From Anaerolineae bacterium (lineage in GTDB: Bacteria > Chloroflexota > Anaerolineae > Promineifilales > Promineifilaceae), in assembly GCA_023382655.1 (NCBI GenBank), contig JAHDWK010000009.1, positions 130,190 to 194,189 on the forward strand: a stretch of 64,000 nucleotides of DNA. Reading direction: 5' to 3'. Positions 51,136 to 62,700 of this stretch are shown here, in pieces; position 1 is the first letter of the stretch; each line of letters begins with the position of its first letter. Below the pieces are notes generated by a model. That model ran no database searches. It saw only the letters and a program-made list of their open reading frames with translations, and was not told the origin of the DNA. Position numbers and translations under genes: made by a program.

Positions 51136-54100
51136 ATGTGGCGGTTCACACTATTTGGCGCACCAACGCTGGAAGGCAACGGCCGTAGCCAACCCCTCCC
51201 ACGGCGCAAAGCCAGGGCCTTGCTCACCTATCTGACCGTCACCCAACAGGCGCACAGCCGTGAAGCCATAGCCGCGCTGCTCTGGCCCGACCATGATCAA
51301 CAGCAGGGCCGCGCCGACCTCAGCCGCATCCTGTCTAATTTGCGTCATGTGTTGAGCGCTGACACCATCCTGGCCGACCGGCAGCAGATAGCCCTGAATG
51401 AAAAAGCGCCGCTGTGGGTTGATGTGGTTCACTTTCGCCAGCAGTTGGACGCCTGCCGAGAGAGTGCCGTGGGGGAGATGGACGATGATTGCCGCCAAAA
51501 ATTGGTGGCCGCCGTCGATTGTTATCAAGCTGATTTTCTGGCCGGTTTTACCCTGCCCGACTGCCCCGCTTTTGACGAGTGGCAATTTCTGCAAACCGAA
51601 GCCTTGCGCCGTGATTTGAGCTGGGCGCTCGAAAAGTTAATCCATATTGATGAAGCCCGGAATGACCTGACCCAGGCCATTGTTTATGCCCAACGCTGGG
51701 TAAGCTTGGACCCGCTGCACGAACCGGCGCAGCGGCGGCTCATCGCCCTGTACGGCCGTAACGGACAGCGCGCCGAAGCCCATCGCCAATACCAAACGTG
51801 TGAACGCCTGCTGGCCGAGGAGCTGGGCATCGAACCTGAGCCAGAGACCAGACAACTCTATGAACAGATCCGCCGGGGTGAGGCAGCGAAGGGGGCAGCC
51901 GGACACGACGGCCGTTCCCTATCCGCCGGGCCACTCTCAATAAAAGCAGACCAGGAAATCAGGTATTTCTTGAGCCATGACAAGGCGCGCCTCGCCTATG
52001 CCATTGTGGGTAATGGCCCACCGCTGGTTTGGACGGCCACTTTTCTCCGGCATCTGGAATTTGATTGGCAAAGCCCGATCTGGCAGCATTGGCTGGAGGC
52101 ACTGGCCAGCCGCTACACGCTCATCCGTTATGATGAACGCGCCTGTGGTCTCTCCGATTGGAACGTAACTGATATTTCCTTCACCGCCTGGGTGCGCGAT
52201 CTGGAAGCTTTGGTTGACCATCTTGGCCTGGAGCGGTTCCGCCTGCTGGCCCTGTCGCAGGCGGGCGCAGTAGCTATCGCTTATGCTGCCCGCCATCCCC
52301 AAAGATTGTCTCACCTGATTTTGCACGGCGCTTATGCTCGCGGCCGCTTTCAACGCCAGGACATCCCCCAGGCGTCGGAAGAAGCGCAAACCCTGCTTTC
52401 ATTGACGAGGCTGGGCTGGGGGCAAGACAATCCGGCTTTCCGCCAGGTTTTTTCCATGCAACTAATGCCGGGCGCTACCAAAGAGCAGCTTGCCTGGTTT
52501 GACGAATTGATGCGCATCTCCATGACAGCGGAAAATGCGGTTCGCGCCGAAATGGAAATGTATCACATCAATGTCCTTGACTTGCTGCCAGAACTGCGTG
52601 TGCCCACGCTGGTTACACATTGCCGCCATGATGCGGCCGTGCCCTTTGCGGAAGGCCAAATTCTGGCCAGCCAGATCCCCGGGGCGCAATTTGTGCCTTT
52701 AGACAGCAAGAACCATCTGCTTTTACCATCCGAACCGGCCTGGGAGCAGTTTGTCCGGCAAATTGATCGCTTTGTCGCCAATGAGCCACGGCCGTTTTCA
52801 AGCAACCCATTTGCTGACCGACCAACTATCGCCAAAATTCCACGCTTCCATTGGCCGGAGCCGCCCCCCGCACCTCAACCTCTATTTGTGGCTCGGACTC
52901 AGGAATTGGCCCGATTAAACAGTCATCTCAATGAGGCGCTAAACGGGAACGGCCGTGTTGTCTTCGTCACCGGGGGCGCAGGCCGGGGCAAAACATCACT
53001 GCTGGCAGAATTCGCCCGCCGCGCGCAAGAGGCCCACTCAGACCTGATCGTCGCTGGCGGCAGCGGCAGCGCCTTTGCCGGTGTGGGCGATCCCTATCTG
53101 CCCTTCCGCGAGGTCATGGAGCTGCTAACCGGGAACGTTACGGGTGGGGTGACAGGTGTTGAGCAGGCACGTCGTTTATGGGCCTTGCTGCCCCAGACAA
53201 CACAAGCGATCCTGGAATATGGGCCGCAGTTGCTTGATCTCTTTGTGCCGGGGAAACAACTGCTGGCGCGGGCTGCTGCTGCCGCCCCTGCCAGCGCGAG
53301 CTGGCTGGCTGCCTTGAGGGAAGAAATTGCTCGTCGTCATCGTGCGCCGGGCGCAGTGGAACAAACGGCCGTCTTCGGACAAGTCACCAGTGTGCTGCAT
53401 CATCTGGCCCAAAACCGCCCCCTCCTGATTACCCTCGACGACTTGCAATGGATTGACGCCGCCTCCATAGGGCTGCTGTTCCATCTTGGCCGTCGTCTGG
53501 CTGGCAGCCGCATTCTGATTGTGGGCGCATATCGGCCGGATGAACTCTCCCAGGGTTGGCACGGCCAGCCGCATCCCCTGGTACCACTTCTGGAGGAGTT
53601 CAAACGACAATTTGGCGATGTATTCATTGACCTGGCTGCGGCTGATGAGGCAGAAGGCATGGCTTTTGTTGATGCTTTTCTGGACAGCGAACCTAATCAG
53701 TTGGATGCGGCATTTCGCCAGGCGCTCTTCCAGCACACAGGAGGACATCCATTATTCGTTGTGGAATTATTGCGAGATATGCAGAACCGGGATGATCTGG
53801 TTCAAGATCAGGCAGGACGATGGCGCGAGGGCGAGGTGCTAAATTGGCACACGCTCCCGGCCCGTGTGGAGGCGGTCATTGCGCGTCGGGTTGACCGGCT
53901 GGAAGACGATTTACGGGCTGTTTTGGAGGCGGCCAGCGTTGAAGGAGAACTGTTTACGGCCGAAGTTGTAGCTCAGGTGTTGGGGGTGGCGGAACGGCCG
54001 TTGCTGCACAACCTGTCACAACAGTTGGGTAAACAGCAGCGGCTGGTACGGGAACGGGGTGAGATAAAGGTTGGTCAGCGTTACCTCTCCGCCTACCAGT

Positions 54101-55758
54101 TTAGCCACGCCCTGTTTCAACAATACCTCTACCACCAACTTTCCCCTGGGGAACGCCGCCGCTTGCACGGGTCAGTTGCCAGGGCGCTGGCGGCTTTATA
54201 TGCGGAAGATATGGATCAGATCGTCGTGCCATTAGCTTACCATTTTGCCGCCGCGGCGGAGTGGCCTGAAGCAACACACTACCACAACCGGGCCGGTGAC
54301 CTGGCTTACCAGAGAGCGTCTTTGCCCGATGCGGCTCACCATTACCGGGCGGCGCTGGCCCATTGGCCACAGGATGATAACACGGGGCAGGCGCATGTCT
54401 TATGCAAACTTGGCGAGAGTCTGTGGACACTGGGCCGACACCAGGAAGCAATTGAGATGCTGCAAACCAGCTACGAACTGTTTCAAGGGACGGCAGATAA
54501 TCCGGGCGCCGCGACCGCGCAGCGGATATTGGGCCGGGTGTACTGGGAGTCCGGACAACCGGACAAAGCTGGGCGCAGTTACCGGCAGGCTCTCGACATT
54601 TTAGAAGGCGAGCCGGAAAGCGAAGCGTTGGCCTGGGCGCTGGCGAGTATGGCCAACTACCACATGCACATGGGCAATTATGCGGAGTCTGTCAACCTGG
54701 GGGAGCGGGCGCTGGCGCTGGCCCGGCGTCTGGGTGCCAACGCTTTGATCATTCAATGTCTCTGCGACCTCGGCGCAGCTATCTCCAGCCAGGGGGACTG
54801 GGCCGGGCTGGCGTTGGAACAGGAGAGCCTGGCACTGGCACTGGCTTCCAATCGGCCGCATGATGCCGGCCGTGCCTACCTGTACGTCGCCGAAGCCATC
54901 ACCTATCTCGGCCGTTATGAGCAAGCCAGGGAGCTTTTGCAAGAGGCAATTATTTACACTCAACGAATGCATGTCCTTTATATCGCCGAAAGCGCATCCC
55001 ACAGGTTGGCTGAACTGGATCAGATTACCGGTCGCTGGTCGGCGGCCCTCAATCAATTACAAACAAAACTTGAGCCTCCCGACAGCGGAGAACCGGCGAG
55101 TCTGTCCCAGTTCTATCTTAATCTGTTACTTGGCCGCCTCTACAATGACCTGGGGCAGGCAAAGCAGGCGCATAAACTGTTGACTACGGCACTGGCTGGT
55201 CCGGTCACGAGTCTGGATCCGCGTGTGGCCCTGCTCGGTGAACTGGCACGAGCCGAAGCGTTACGCGACCAGCCGGAGGCCGTTGTGACGGCGGCCAGAG
55301 AGATACTAAAATTGACCGGACAGGCTCGCTATCTCTTCCCTAACATGAGCATGGCGCTGTTGTTCCTCTGCCGGTTGCCAATGATGTTCAGTTTGCCCAA
55401 AGTGGTTCGTATCGCCCAATCCGCTTACCAGCAGTTGGAGCGACTAGACGGACAGTTCAGTACGCTGACTACCGCCGCCTGTCTTTTGGAGGGAAAGGGC
55501 TGGTTGGCTTTGGCTGAGGTGGACATGATTGAAGCGGCCGCGGCATTTAAGCGGGCGGTCACTAGATGGAATGAGTTGGGCCATCCTTATGATCAGGCCC
55601 GCGCCTTGAGTGGATTGGGGCAGGCTCTGGCACAAGCGGGGGATAGGGATGGTGCCCAATTGGCATCAGCGCAGGCAGAGAGGCTGATCCATGCCTTGGC
55701 AGCACAGTTGGAAGACCCAGAGTTGAAATCTTCGTTTCTCGGCTCGCCACTGGTATGA
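51136..55758 (+). CDS. BTAD regulator fused to alpha/beta-hydrolase, ATPase and TPR, 1540 aa
   Basis: Order: OmpR-type winged helix (about residues 1-95, [20 protein letters not shown]), BTAD all-helical domain (about 96-245, [20 protein letters not shown]), alpha/beta-hydrolase (about 275-550), AAA/STAND ATPase (about 575-900; Walker [10 protein letters not shown] with K619, Walker [11 protein letters not shown]), then helical TPR repeats to the end. The hydrolase part keeps nucleophile S374 in LALSQAGA (elbow Gly replaced by Ala), D499 in CRHDAAVP and H527 in SKNHLLL, so a full triad is present. SARP/AfsR-like proteins activate transcription using ATP; the hydrolase fold may bind or cleave the inducing ligand. 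The ribosome site is weak. It is divergent from the beta-helix genes, which are plausible targets. Confidence 0.88.
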   Translation: MWRFTLFGAPTLEGNGRSQPLPRRKARALLTYLTVTQQAHSREAIAALLWPDHDQQQGRADLSRILSNLRHVLSADTILADRQQIALNEKAPLWVDVVHFRQQLDACRESAVGEMDDDCRQKLVAAVDCYQADFLAGFTLPDCPAFDEWQFLQTEALRRDLSWALEKLIHIDEARNDLTQAIVYAQRWVSLDPLHEPAQRRLIALYGRNGQRAEAHRQYQTCERLLAEELGIEPEPETRQLYEQIRRGEAAKGAAGHDGRSLSAGPLSIKADQEIRYFLSHDKARLAYAIVGNGPPLVWTATFLRHLEFDWQSPIWQHWLEALASRYTLIRYDERACGLSDWNVTDISFTAWVRDLEALVDHLGLERFRLLALSQAGAVAIAYAARHPQRLSHLILHGAYARGRFQRQDIPQASEEAQTLLSLTRLGWGQDNPAFRQVFSMQLMPGATKEQLAWFDELMRISMTAENAVRAEMEMYHINVLDLLPELRVPTLVTHCRHDAAVPFAEGQILASQIPGAQFVPLDSKNHLLLPSEPAWEQFVRQIDRFVANEPRPFSSNPFADRPTIAKIPRFHWPEPPPAPQPLFVARTQELARLNSHLNEALNGNGRVVFVTGGAGRGKTSLLAEFARRAQEAHSDLIVAGGSGSAFAGVGDPYLPFREVMELLTGNVTGGVTGVEQARRLWALLPQTTQAILEYGPQLLDLFVPGKQLLARAAAAAPASASWLAALREEIARRHRAPGAVEQTAVFGQVTSVLHHLAQNRPLLITLDDLQWIDAASIGLLFHLGRRLAGSRILIVGAYRPDELSQGWHGQPHPLVPLLEEFKRQFGDVFIDLAAADEAEGMAFVDAFLDSEPNQLDAAFRQALFQHTGGHPLFVVELLRDMQNRDDLVQDQAGRWREGEVLNWHTLPARVEAVIARRVDRLEDDLRAVLEAASVEGELFTAEVVAQVLGVAERPLLHNLSQQLGKQQRLVRERGEIKVGQRYLSAYQFSHALFQQYLYHQLSPGERRRLHGSVARALAALYAEDMDQIVVPLAYHFAAAAEWPEATHYHNRAGDLAYQRASLPDAAHHYRAALAHWPQDDNTGQAHVLCKLGESLWTLGRHQEAIEMLQTSYELFQGTADNPGAATAQRILGRVYWESGQPDKAGRSYRQALDILEGEPESEALAWALASMANYHMHMGNYAESVNLGERALALARRLGANALIIQCLCDLGAAISSQGDWAGLALEQESLALALASNRPHDAGRAYLYVAEAITYLGRYEQARELLQEAIIYTQRMHVLYIAESASHRLAELDQITGRWSAALNQLQTKLEPPDSGEPASLSQFYLNLLLGRLYNDLGQAKQAHKLLTTALAGPVTSLDPRVALLGELARAEALRDQPEAVVTAAREILKLTGQARYLFPNMSMALLFLCRLPMMFSLPKVVRIAQSAYQQLERLDGQFSTLTTAACLLEGKGWLALAEVDMIEAAAAFKRAVTRWNELGHPYDQARALSGLGQALAQAGDRDGAQLASAQAERLIHALAAQLEDPELKSSFLGSPLV

Positions 55759-55770
55759 AAGATCCGTACC

Positions 55771-55796
55771 AGTTTCAAGCAGACATGAACTGGTCT
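55771..55796 (+). terminator. Hairpin after BTAD-hydrolase gene
   Basis: ACCAGTT and AACTGGT pair around a 12-nt loop, followed by CTTCTT. A weak terminator candidate 12 nt past the stop. Confidence 0.35.
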
Positions 55797-55840
55797 TCTT
55801 GGGGGATGCCCAAAAGGTTCTATTAGGGTAGGAAAGGTTG

Positions 55841-55866
55841 TCGGTTTGAATCCGGTCACCCCGACA
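55841..55866 (+). repeat. Right copy of 26-bp direct repeat (truncated tRNA 3' end)
   Basis: TCGGTTTGAATCCGGTCACC plus CCGACA equals the last 26 bp of tRNA-Pro apart from one base. The preceding sequence does not fold as the 5' part of a tRNA, so this is a fragment, not a gene. It is followed by a terminator-like hairpin similar to that of the real tRNA. Confidence 0.65.
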
Positions 55867-55875
55867 AGAGAAGGA

Positions 55876-55907
55876 AACGGCCGTTACTTGTGTGAGTAAC
55901 GGCCGTT
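55876..55907 (+). terminator. Hairpin of two ACGGCCGT copies after tRNA fragment
   Basis: AACGGCCGTTACT and AGTAACGGCCGTT form a 13-bp stem with a 6-nt loop. The layout copies the tRNA-Pro terminator, although the stem ends differ. Similarity to a regulator gene starts inside its right arm. Confidence 0.65.
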
Positions 55908-56075
55908 ATGATCAGGTCAGGGAGCTTTTGCAAGAGGCCACCGTTTACACCCAACGAATGCACATCCCCTATATCGCCGCAGGCGCATCCCGCAGGTTGG
56001 CTGAACTGGATCAGCTTGCCGGTCGCTGGCCGGCCGTCATCACGCACTTACAGACAAAAGTTGAAATCGGGAGTG
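55901..56075 (+). pseudogene. Fragment of a paralog of the BTAD-hydrolase regulator
   Basis: The frame YDQVRELLQEATVYTQRMHI and SRRLAELDQLAGRW closely matches [20 protein letters not shown] and [14 protein letters not shown] of the intact gene (DNA 54,911-55,078), at roughly 80% nucleotide identity. It is a TPR piece without start or the rest of the protein. The match starts exactly at GGCCGTTATGA, shared by the hairpin arm and the intact gene (54,910 on). The divergence shows it came from a different, now lost paralog rather than a recent copy. Confidence 0.75.
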
Positions 56076-56087
56076 TAGAAACGCAAA

Positions 56088-56152
56088 CAGTGCCAGGCAC
56101 CGGGCACACAACCTGGAAATAACCAGGGCGTTTTGTCCTGTGCCTGGCACTG
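56088..56152. repeat. Inverted repeat CAGTGCCAGGCAC/GTGCCTGGCACTG
   Basis: Perfect 13-bp arms separated by 39 nt. Related arms occur at 50,889-50,914. It may be a REP-like or mobile-element remnant; no transposase is present. Confidence 0.6.
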
Positions 56153-56404
56153 CATTATCCGGCTGATGGAAGAAAAAAACCCCGTCGTCTTACTCACTGG
56201 CGATACTTAACACATTGTGGAACACAGCCGCCAATCAGCGTTGGCGTTGTGGGGGCAGCCCATCCGCGACGGCCGTGCCCATGCCCGTCTAGACCGGGTT
56301 AGTATAGAAAACATTTGCCATGCCTCTACAAAGTTGTAGCAGGAAAACAGAGTACACGACATAGGCGTAAAGCAGAAATGACCGACGCCGAGTCTTGCCA
56401 CATT
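56153..56404. other. Spacer between regulator remnant and BTAD/NB-ARC gene
   Basis: No gene is supported. One ACGGCCGT lies near 56,270. A short frame reading HIVEHSRQSALALWGQPIRD (about 56,211-56,340) is open but has no start or recognised family and may be decayed coding sequence. Confidence 0.4.
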
Positions 56405-59400
56405 TTATTTGGTGCAAAGTGAAGCAAGTTGGACTTCCAATAACATTGGATTGCCCTGGTTTTCTAGGAGGTCGCTGACAACCTCTTCAAGAAACCACCT
56501 TTTGCTGATTTCTTGGATTTTTTCGACAGTATCTGGCAATAATGTATTTTTAAGTTCCGAAAATGTTGGCTCTAACTCTTTTTTTGCATCAGCGTCTATT
56601 GACTCATGCTCCCCTGCAAAAAACAATAAGCCCAAAGCTGTTTCCAAACAGTTTTTCTTCTCCAAAATGAGCGCAAGTCCAATAATATTTTGAAGCAGTA
56701 CAGGAGGGAGATTGATTTGAAAAGCAATTGCTAATGACTCTAGTAAATGTTGTGCTGCATCTTTAACTAAAGAAAGTCTAAGGTCACAAAAACCAATTTT
56801 GGACTTAGCTTGGGCAACCCCAGAAACATTGTTTAACTTCTCAGAGACAAATAAATATCGTTGGAAATGCTCTTGGGCTGATGAAAAATTTCCGAGTTCA
56901 AACTCGATTGATCCTAGGAGGTTTATCGGGGTGGTATGCACTTCCAATATTTCCACCTGTTGGGAAATTTCCAGCGACTTTTTGAGGCATTCTTTTGCTT
57001 TCTCGAGCCTTTGGGAATACTTATAGACCATACCTAAGTTGGCGTAGAGCATGGATTCTGCAAATTGGTTTCCTGTTCTCTGAACCAATTCAAGGGCCTT
57101 TTGCATTTCGATCTCAGCTTCTTCATAATTTCCCTGCATAGCGGCGCTCGTCCCCAAATTTCCATGTACGCCAACTGTGACATCTGTGTTTCCATGTTTT
57201 ATCGCAATATTAAGCGCGGTCTGTAGCTGCTGGGCAGCTTTCTGGTGCTGCCCTAATTGAACCGACATGCCTCCTAATGTCAACAGACTGTTTGCGGCAA
57301 ATGCTTCTTCTCCTGATGAAAACAAAACTTCTACAGAGTCGAGCAAACACTTTTCAGCAAGCTCATATTGGGAAAGGTGAAAACAAAAAGTGCCGAATAT
57401 TCCAACTAATAGTCCTTTGAGTGACTGTTTTATTGGGGGCAGGTTGTGTGTGGGAGTGCCAGAGTCAAATAAATTCTTAATGGGTGCAGCAAAGATGTCT
57501 TTTCCCTCTTGAAAAAGGCCGCGAAATTTATAATAGCGGGATAGTGGTAAAGCAGATTTTACTAGAAGTTCCTCAGAGGCACTTTGAATAGCCCAAGCCC
57601 ATGCTTTACGTATATTGGGTATATCCTTATTTATTTTATTCAGAGCTTCTCTTTGTCGTGCACCCAATAAATCACCTTCATGAGCACATATAAAGTTTAT
57701 GAAATAGGTGCAGTAATTTTTCTGGGTTATTTCTTTTATATCTGGGAAAGTGTCAAGTTTTTCTGTGGCAAATGTATTTAGTATCTGATGAAGCTTGTAG
57801 CGGTCAACGGTTTCTTGAGTTAAAAAGGATTTGTCACAAAGGGAATACAATAGACTGAGAGATGCTCCACAGATATTTTCAGCTGCTTGCTGGCTAAAAC
57901 TGCCCTGAAAGACGGATAATTTTGTTAATAGTTCTTTTTCTTCCTGAGTTAACAGGCGCCAGGAAAGGTCAAAAATTACTCTGAGATTACGATGTCTAAC
58001 TGGCAGGTCCCACATGGAAGAATCAAGAAAATCAAAACTCTCATCAATTTCATTAACTATATCTTTGCACGAAAACTCCCGCGCCCTCGAAGCTATTAGC
58101 TCGATCCCGAGCGGCATGCCTTCGATAAGCTGGCAGATTTGGACAGTAGCTAATTGCTCAGATTGGGTAAACTCATAGCGTGGCCTGACCCTGTGGGCAT
58201 GTTCCAGGAAAAGCCGAATCGCGCTATATTGTGTAATATTGGTGAAGTCTCCATCTGGAGGGTAAGTTAATCCTTCAATGTCATAAAGCCATTCTGATTT
58301 CAGGTTAAGACTGTGTCGTGAAGTCACTAGAAGCTTGAGGTTTGGGGCCATCTGCAAAATATCCAGTAACAGTTGGCTACCTACTGTCAAATGCTCAAAG
58401 TTATCCAGGATAAGGAGCATTTCTTTGTTCTGTAAATAGTTAAGGATTTGCTCTTTTGGTTCCTGTCTACCAAAAAGTGTAAAGCCTACGGCCGTAGCAA
58501 TGGCGGATGGGAGATAATCAGGCGAATCAAGTCCGGCGAGAGACACAAAAAAAACACCATGGGAAAAGTTGCCTTTTTGTCTACGGCCGTATTGCAGCGC
58601 CAATTGTGTTTTCCCCATTCCTCCCGGCCCTAAAATGGTGATCAGGCGGCAGGCCGGCCTGTCAAATCGTTCTTGTATTTCTTGTAGTTCCACTTCACGC
58701 CCCACAAAAGAAGAAAGCTGTGGTGGCAAATTACCCCGACTCTGAGTTACTGGCTTGAAAAGGGGTTGTGAGTTGTTTCTGTTTTGTCGGACAGGGTGGC
58801 GAATCTGTTCAATCAGGCGGGTCGTCTCTGGTTGCGGCGCTACGTCCAGCTTTTCGGCCAGCAAGGACACACACATCTCGTATTGCCGGCAAGCATCCGT
58901 GTGGCGTCCCATCGCGGCATACCAGGCTATCAACCGGCGATGTGTTGATTCATCCACTGAGTCCAGGGAGAGTATCTGTTGTGCTCTTTCAACGGCCGTG
59001 TCCAGGTCATGTTGTTGGTGGTAATAATCCGCCAACCGGGTCAGGGCGTGGATCATTTCCCGTTTCAATCTATGCGCTTGCCAGGTTTGCCATTCATCAA
59101 AATCAGGCGCGTCTTTAACGGCGAAACCTTGCAAGAAATCACCTCGATACAGTTTGACGGCCGTTTCCAGTTGAGGCAAACAGTCGGAGCACACGGCCGT
59201 TTTGTCATGAGTGTGTGAACGGCACGGATGCAGCAAACGGCAAAATTCATGAACATCCACCCAGAGAGGAGATGCAGGTTCCAGGGCAATCGTTTTGGGA
59301 AGGATGGCAAAATATTCATCACCAACAGCCGATTTGAGTTCATAGAGCATCCGGCGCAGGTAAGCCAGCGCCGACACATGGTCTTTTTCGGGGAATAACA

Positions 59401-59542
59401 TGGCGGCCAGAGCAGTACGGCCGTGTGGCTGCCGGACGATAGACATATAGGCCAGCAGCGCCATAGCTTTATGACGTGTAATGTTTACCGCTCGGTCATC
59501 AAGATAAAAATGTGGTGAACCAAAAAGGTTGATGGATAACAC
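56405..59542 (-). CDS. BTAD/NB-ARC/TPR transcriptional regulator, 1045 aa
   Basis: Order: winged helix (about residues 1-95, LSINLFGSPHFYLDDRAVNI), BTAD (about 96-245, CRQYEMCVSLLAEKLDVAPQ), linker, NB-ARC/STAND ATPase with P-loop ITILGPGGMGKTQLALQYG (near 305) and LLILDNFEHL, then LEGMPLGIELIASRA-like GxP motif (IEGMPLGIELIASRAREF), a winged-helix segment and TPR repeats (about 700-950). SARP-type activators of this build switch on when ATP and ligand bind the STAND/TPR part. The DNA encoding the N-terminal 350 residues is GC-rich and carries six ACGGCCGT, whereas the C-terminal 2 kb is AT-richer with none. It is divergent from the RHS gene, a plausible target. Confidence 0.88.
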   Translation of the reverse strand: MLSINLFGSPHFYLDDRAVNITRHKAMALLAYMSIVRQPHGRTALAAMLFPEKDHVSALAYLRRMLYELKSAVGDEYFAILPKTIALEPASPLWVDVHEFCRLLHPCRSHTHDKTAVCSDCLPQLETAVKLYRGDFLQGFAVKDAPDFDEWQTWQAHRLKREMIHALTRLADYYHQQHDLDTAVERAQQILSLDSVDESTHRRLIAWYAAMGRHTDACRQYEMCVSLLAEKLDVAPQPETTRLIEQIRHPVRQNRNNSQPLFKPVTQSRGNLPPQLSSFVGREVELQEIQERFDRPACRLITILGPGGMGKTQLALQYGRRQKGNFSHGVFFVSLAGLDSPDYLPSAIATAVGFTLFGRQEPKEQILNYLQNKEMLLILDNFEHLTVGSQLLLDILQMAPNLKLLVTSRHSLNLKSEWLYDIEGLTYPPDGDFTNITQYSAIRLFLEHAHRVRPRYEFTQSEQLATVQICQLIEGMPLGIELIASRAREFSCKDIVNEIDESFDFLDSSMWDLPVRHRNLRVIFDLSWRLLTQEEKELLTKLSVFQGSFSQQAAENICGASLSLLYSLCDKSFLTQETVDRYKLHQILNTFATEKLDTFPDIKEITQKNYCTYFINFICAHEGDLLGARQREALNKINKDIPNIRKAWAWAIQSASEELLVKSALPLSRYYKFRGLFQEGKDIFAAPIKNLFDSGTPTHNLPPIKQSLKGLLVGIFGTFCFHLSQYELAEKCLLDSVEVLFSSGEEAFAANSLLTLGGMSVQLGQHQKAAQQLQTALNIAIKHGNTDVTVGVHGNLGTSAAMQGNYEEAEIEMQKALELVQRTGNQFAESMLYANLGMVYKYSQRLEKAKECLKKSLEISQQVEILEVHTTPINLLGSIEFELGNFSSAQEHFQRYLFVSEKLNNVSGVAQAKSKIGFCDLRLSLVKDAAQHLLESLAIAFQINLPPVLLQNIIGLALILEKKNCLETALGLLFFAGEHESIDADAKKELEPTFSELKNTLLPDTVEKIQEISKRWFLEEVVSDLLENQGNPMLLEVQLASLCTK

Positions 59543-59731
59543 AGGTAGGCACCCCCTTCTATTAACTGTTTTGTTTTGCGAACAGATTAAACCCCTTCAA
59601 GGAACTGAAAAAAGTTCACAGCTACCCTTCCCATACAGGTGGGACGATTTTGTGACGCTACTTGATTATAGTATGCCACGTCAGATTTCGACAAATAATC
59701 GAGAAGGAAAACAAATCAAAGGGAGTTGGAC
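59543..59731. promoter_or_regulatory. Divergent promoter region between BTAD/NB-ARC and RHS genes
   Basis: AT-rich spacer with TATAGT near 59,668 as a possible plus-strand -10 but no convincing -35. No ACGGCCGT. Position suggests that the regulator binds here. Confidence 0.35.
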
Positions 59732-62700
59732 ATGCATACCTATTACTTTCGTTCTATCGGCAAAGGGATATTTCTCCTCTTATTGGGATTATGTCTGATT
59801 GGCCTCGTGCTCACTCAAGAAAGCACACAGCCCCAAACTGCTCAGGCTGCGGAGGATGTTATACCTCGCCAGACAACGTTGACGCTGGCCGTAACAGCGC
59901 CAGAAGCGCCCGTAACTTTGGGGGAAGAAGTGACGTTTTGGGTGGAGGTGACGAACACGGCCGTGTCACCACTGACCGGCGTTACTCTTATGCTGCCTGG
60001 TCATCACGACCTGGTATATCTGGGCGCTGGTGATTATGAACTGGCCGACAACATAGTCAGGCTGGGTGACATGCCAGGGGGTGGTGCTGTCCGGATTCCC
60101 TTGCGGGTAGGTGTTCAGGGGTTGCCGGCCAATGACATCAGTCTGCCGCTCAAAGTGTGGGCGGTGGAGACAGATAGTGTAGACGCCTTGCTTACCCTGC
60201 ACATTCAAAAACCGGCGGCTGAAAGTGCTGACCTGGGCACAACCACAGCAGTAGAATTCGGCCAGGGCCTTGTGTCTATCACCGGGGAAGAAATGAAAGA
60301 GAACGGCCGTCTGCAATTTCAACTCCATGAACAACATCAGCTACCGGCCGGGGATGCGGGTACAGTGCTGGCATTTTCTGTCACACCCCCAGAAGGCGCC
60401 CCGGCCGATACTTTTACCGCCGCTGACCTGCATCTGAATATCACTGACCTGGTCAACGCCGAAACCAGGGCCGCTGGCCGATTGCGCCTCTATTTTCGCC
60501 CCACAGGAAGTGAAACATGGGCAGAGGCAACATTTTCAATTGAAGCGGAGACAGGTACATTAACCACGACCGGGATGGGGTTTGGCGAGTATCTGCTCCT
60601 GAATGAACCAGAGCCATGGGAACCATCATACAACCCACCAGGCGCTTCTGCTTACTCCGGCGCCGCTCAATTTAGTTATGGAATTGATGTGCCACCTGGT
60701 GTAGGCGGCCTGACGCCCAGTTTGGGCTTGAGTTATGGCAGCCGCAGCCTGGATGAAAAGAGCGCCCCCAGCATGGCCTTTGGTTTTGGGCTGGGATGGG
60801 GCATGCCCCAGGCTGAAATCACCAACGGCAATGCCAGCAAGATGTATGATGCGGATCCTGGTTGGAACGCCTGTGTGGGCGTCTTTAACAACAGGCGTTT
60901 CACATTGGCTCTAAATGGAACCTCTTATGTGTTGGAACCGGTGGCGTTAACCGACAGTCGCCATGGCCAATATATTGCCATTGGCGATCCCAGCATCAAG
61001 GTGGAATACATATCTGCTCCCGGTCAGACTACTAACGTGGCAGGTGAATTCTGGCGGGTGCAAACGGCCGATGGTACGACATACCAATTTGGCTTTCAGC
61101 CAGATGCAGAACAGGTTATCGCACCTCTGTTTGAAGCCTGCTACCAACTGAGTGGGCAAGACAATGACGACCAACCGCGCAACCGGCGCTTTATGGCCTC
61201 CAGTTGGAAGCTGGATACCATTACCGACAAATATGGCAATCAAGTTCGCTACACATATGAAGGAGCGTGTGGTCAGCAGGGAAATGGATCTGACCGTACC
61301 TATCCCGTTGATGGCGGTGGCAGCCACTGCACGGAAGTGGATGTAGCCTTAAAAGAGATCCGGTATAACTTTGGCAGCAACAATCAGCCACGTACCGTCA
61401 TCGAGTTCCAAAACGGTATCCCTGGCAATACTGAGGCCAGGAAACGAGTGGAAAATATGTTAGTGGGGTTATGGCGGCCAGGTAATATCATCATCAAACA
61501 GGATGGCGCCACCATTCGCCGTTACAATTTTAATTATGCGACTTTCGAGCATCGTGTGGCTGTATCCAATCCATATGGATACAGCTTTTGGTGGATTACA
61601 GATATTACTCAATATGGCGTGGCTGAAAATGGCAGCGAGGTTGCTTTACCCACATTGACGTTTACCTATGATCGGGATACAGGTACAGGTTGTGGCCCAG
61701 ATATGAATGGGCAAACCAAATGCATCTATTTATTGACCCAGGTTGAAAACGGCTATGGCGCTGTCAGCAAAATTGCGTATGAGACGTTCAACAACAACGG
61801 TATATGGAATCTGGTAAAAGATGTTTATACCTGGGATGGAGTGGCCCATATTTACAATGGCAGCAACCCGGCCATGGTGCAAACGCGCTATGACCGCACC
61901 GGCGCCATTCCCTGTTTTGACAACAAAGATACACCCGGCTGCCGGGCGCCCCATAACGAGGGGGAGGATAGTGACAAGCTGGTGGGGTTCGATCGGGTCA
62001 CAATTACGGCCGGGGCGCCGGCTAACATGCCAGGCAGTCCCATGAGTAAGCAGGGGCAAACATTTAACACCAGTAACTATTGGCTCAATGGGAAAGTGTC
62101 TACCTCTGCCACATACGACCCGAACAACAACGCCAAACTAACTGAATCTATCTCTTATTGGACCTGGGTGGGTAACGAACACTTCGCCCGTCTCGACGAG
62201 GAAGAGAACAAGAGCTATGCGCCAGATGGGAGTGGACGGGTGATGGGCAGCAAAGTCACCTATGGCTATGATCCCCAGTGGCAGGGTAGCCGCCAATGGG
62301 GGCGTAGTACCCACCAGACCTATTTTTACCTCAATGGCAGCGGCAACTGGACGGCCGTGCGCCGGACAAACACCTTCTATTTATCCAATACCAGTGGGGG
62401 TAAGTGGCTGCTCGCGCCCTGGACCAAGGGGCTGTATCGTGAGTGGACAGAGTTGATGCAGGCAACGCTCTATTATTATGATAACAACATTAACACCTAC
62501 CCGGCTAACACCCAGCCCCTCAACGTTGGCAAGCTGACCATGACACGGGTTTTATTGGCCGACCAGCCCAGCCAGTCACCACCACCTGGGGTGCATACCG
62601 CCTATCCTACCGTGGATACCGCCTACCTATATGACAACTATGGGAACGTCACGGATACAACCATCTACAACAGCTATGGTGAAGTGGGCTATAACACACC

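Noticed and set aside
55841..55907. Second tRNA gene
   Set aside because: Only the T-arm and 3' acceptor match; the upstream bases do not form a D-arm or anticodon arm.
56211..56340. Coding remnant HIVEHSRQSALALWGQPIRD
   Set aside because: Open but without start, ribosome site or detectable relatives by eye.
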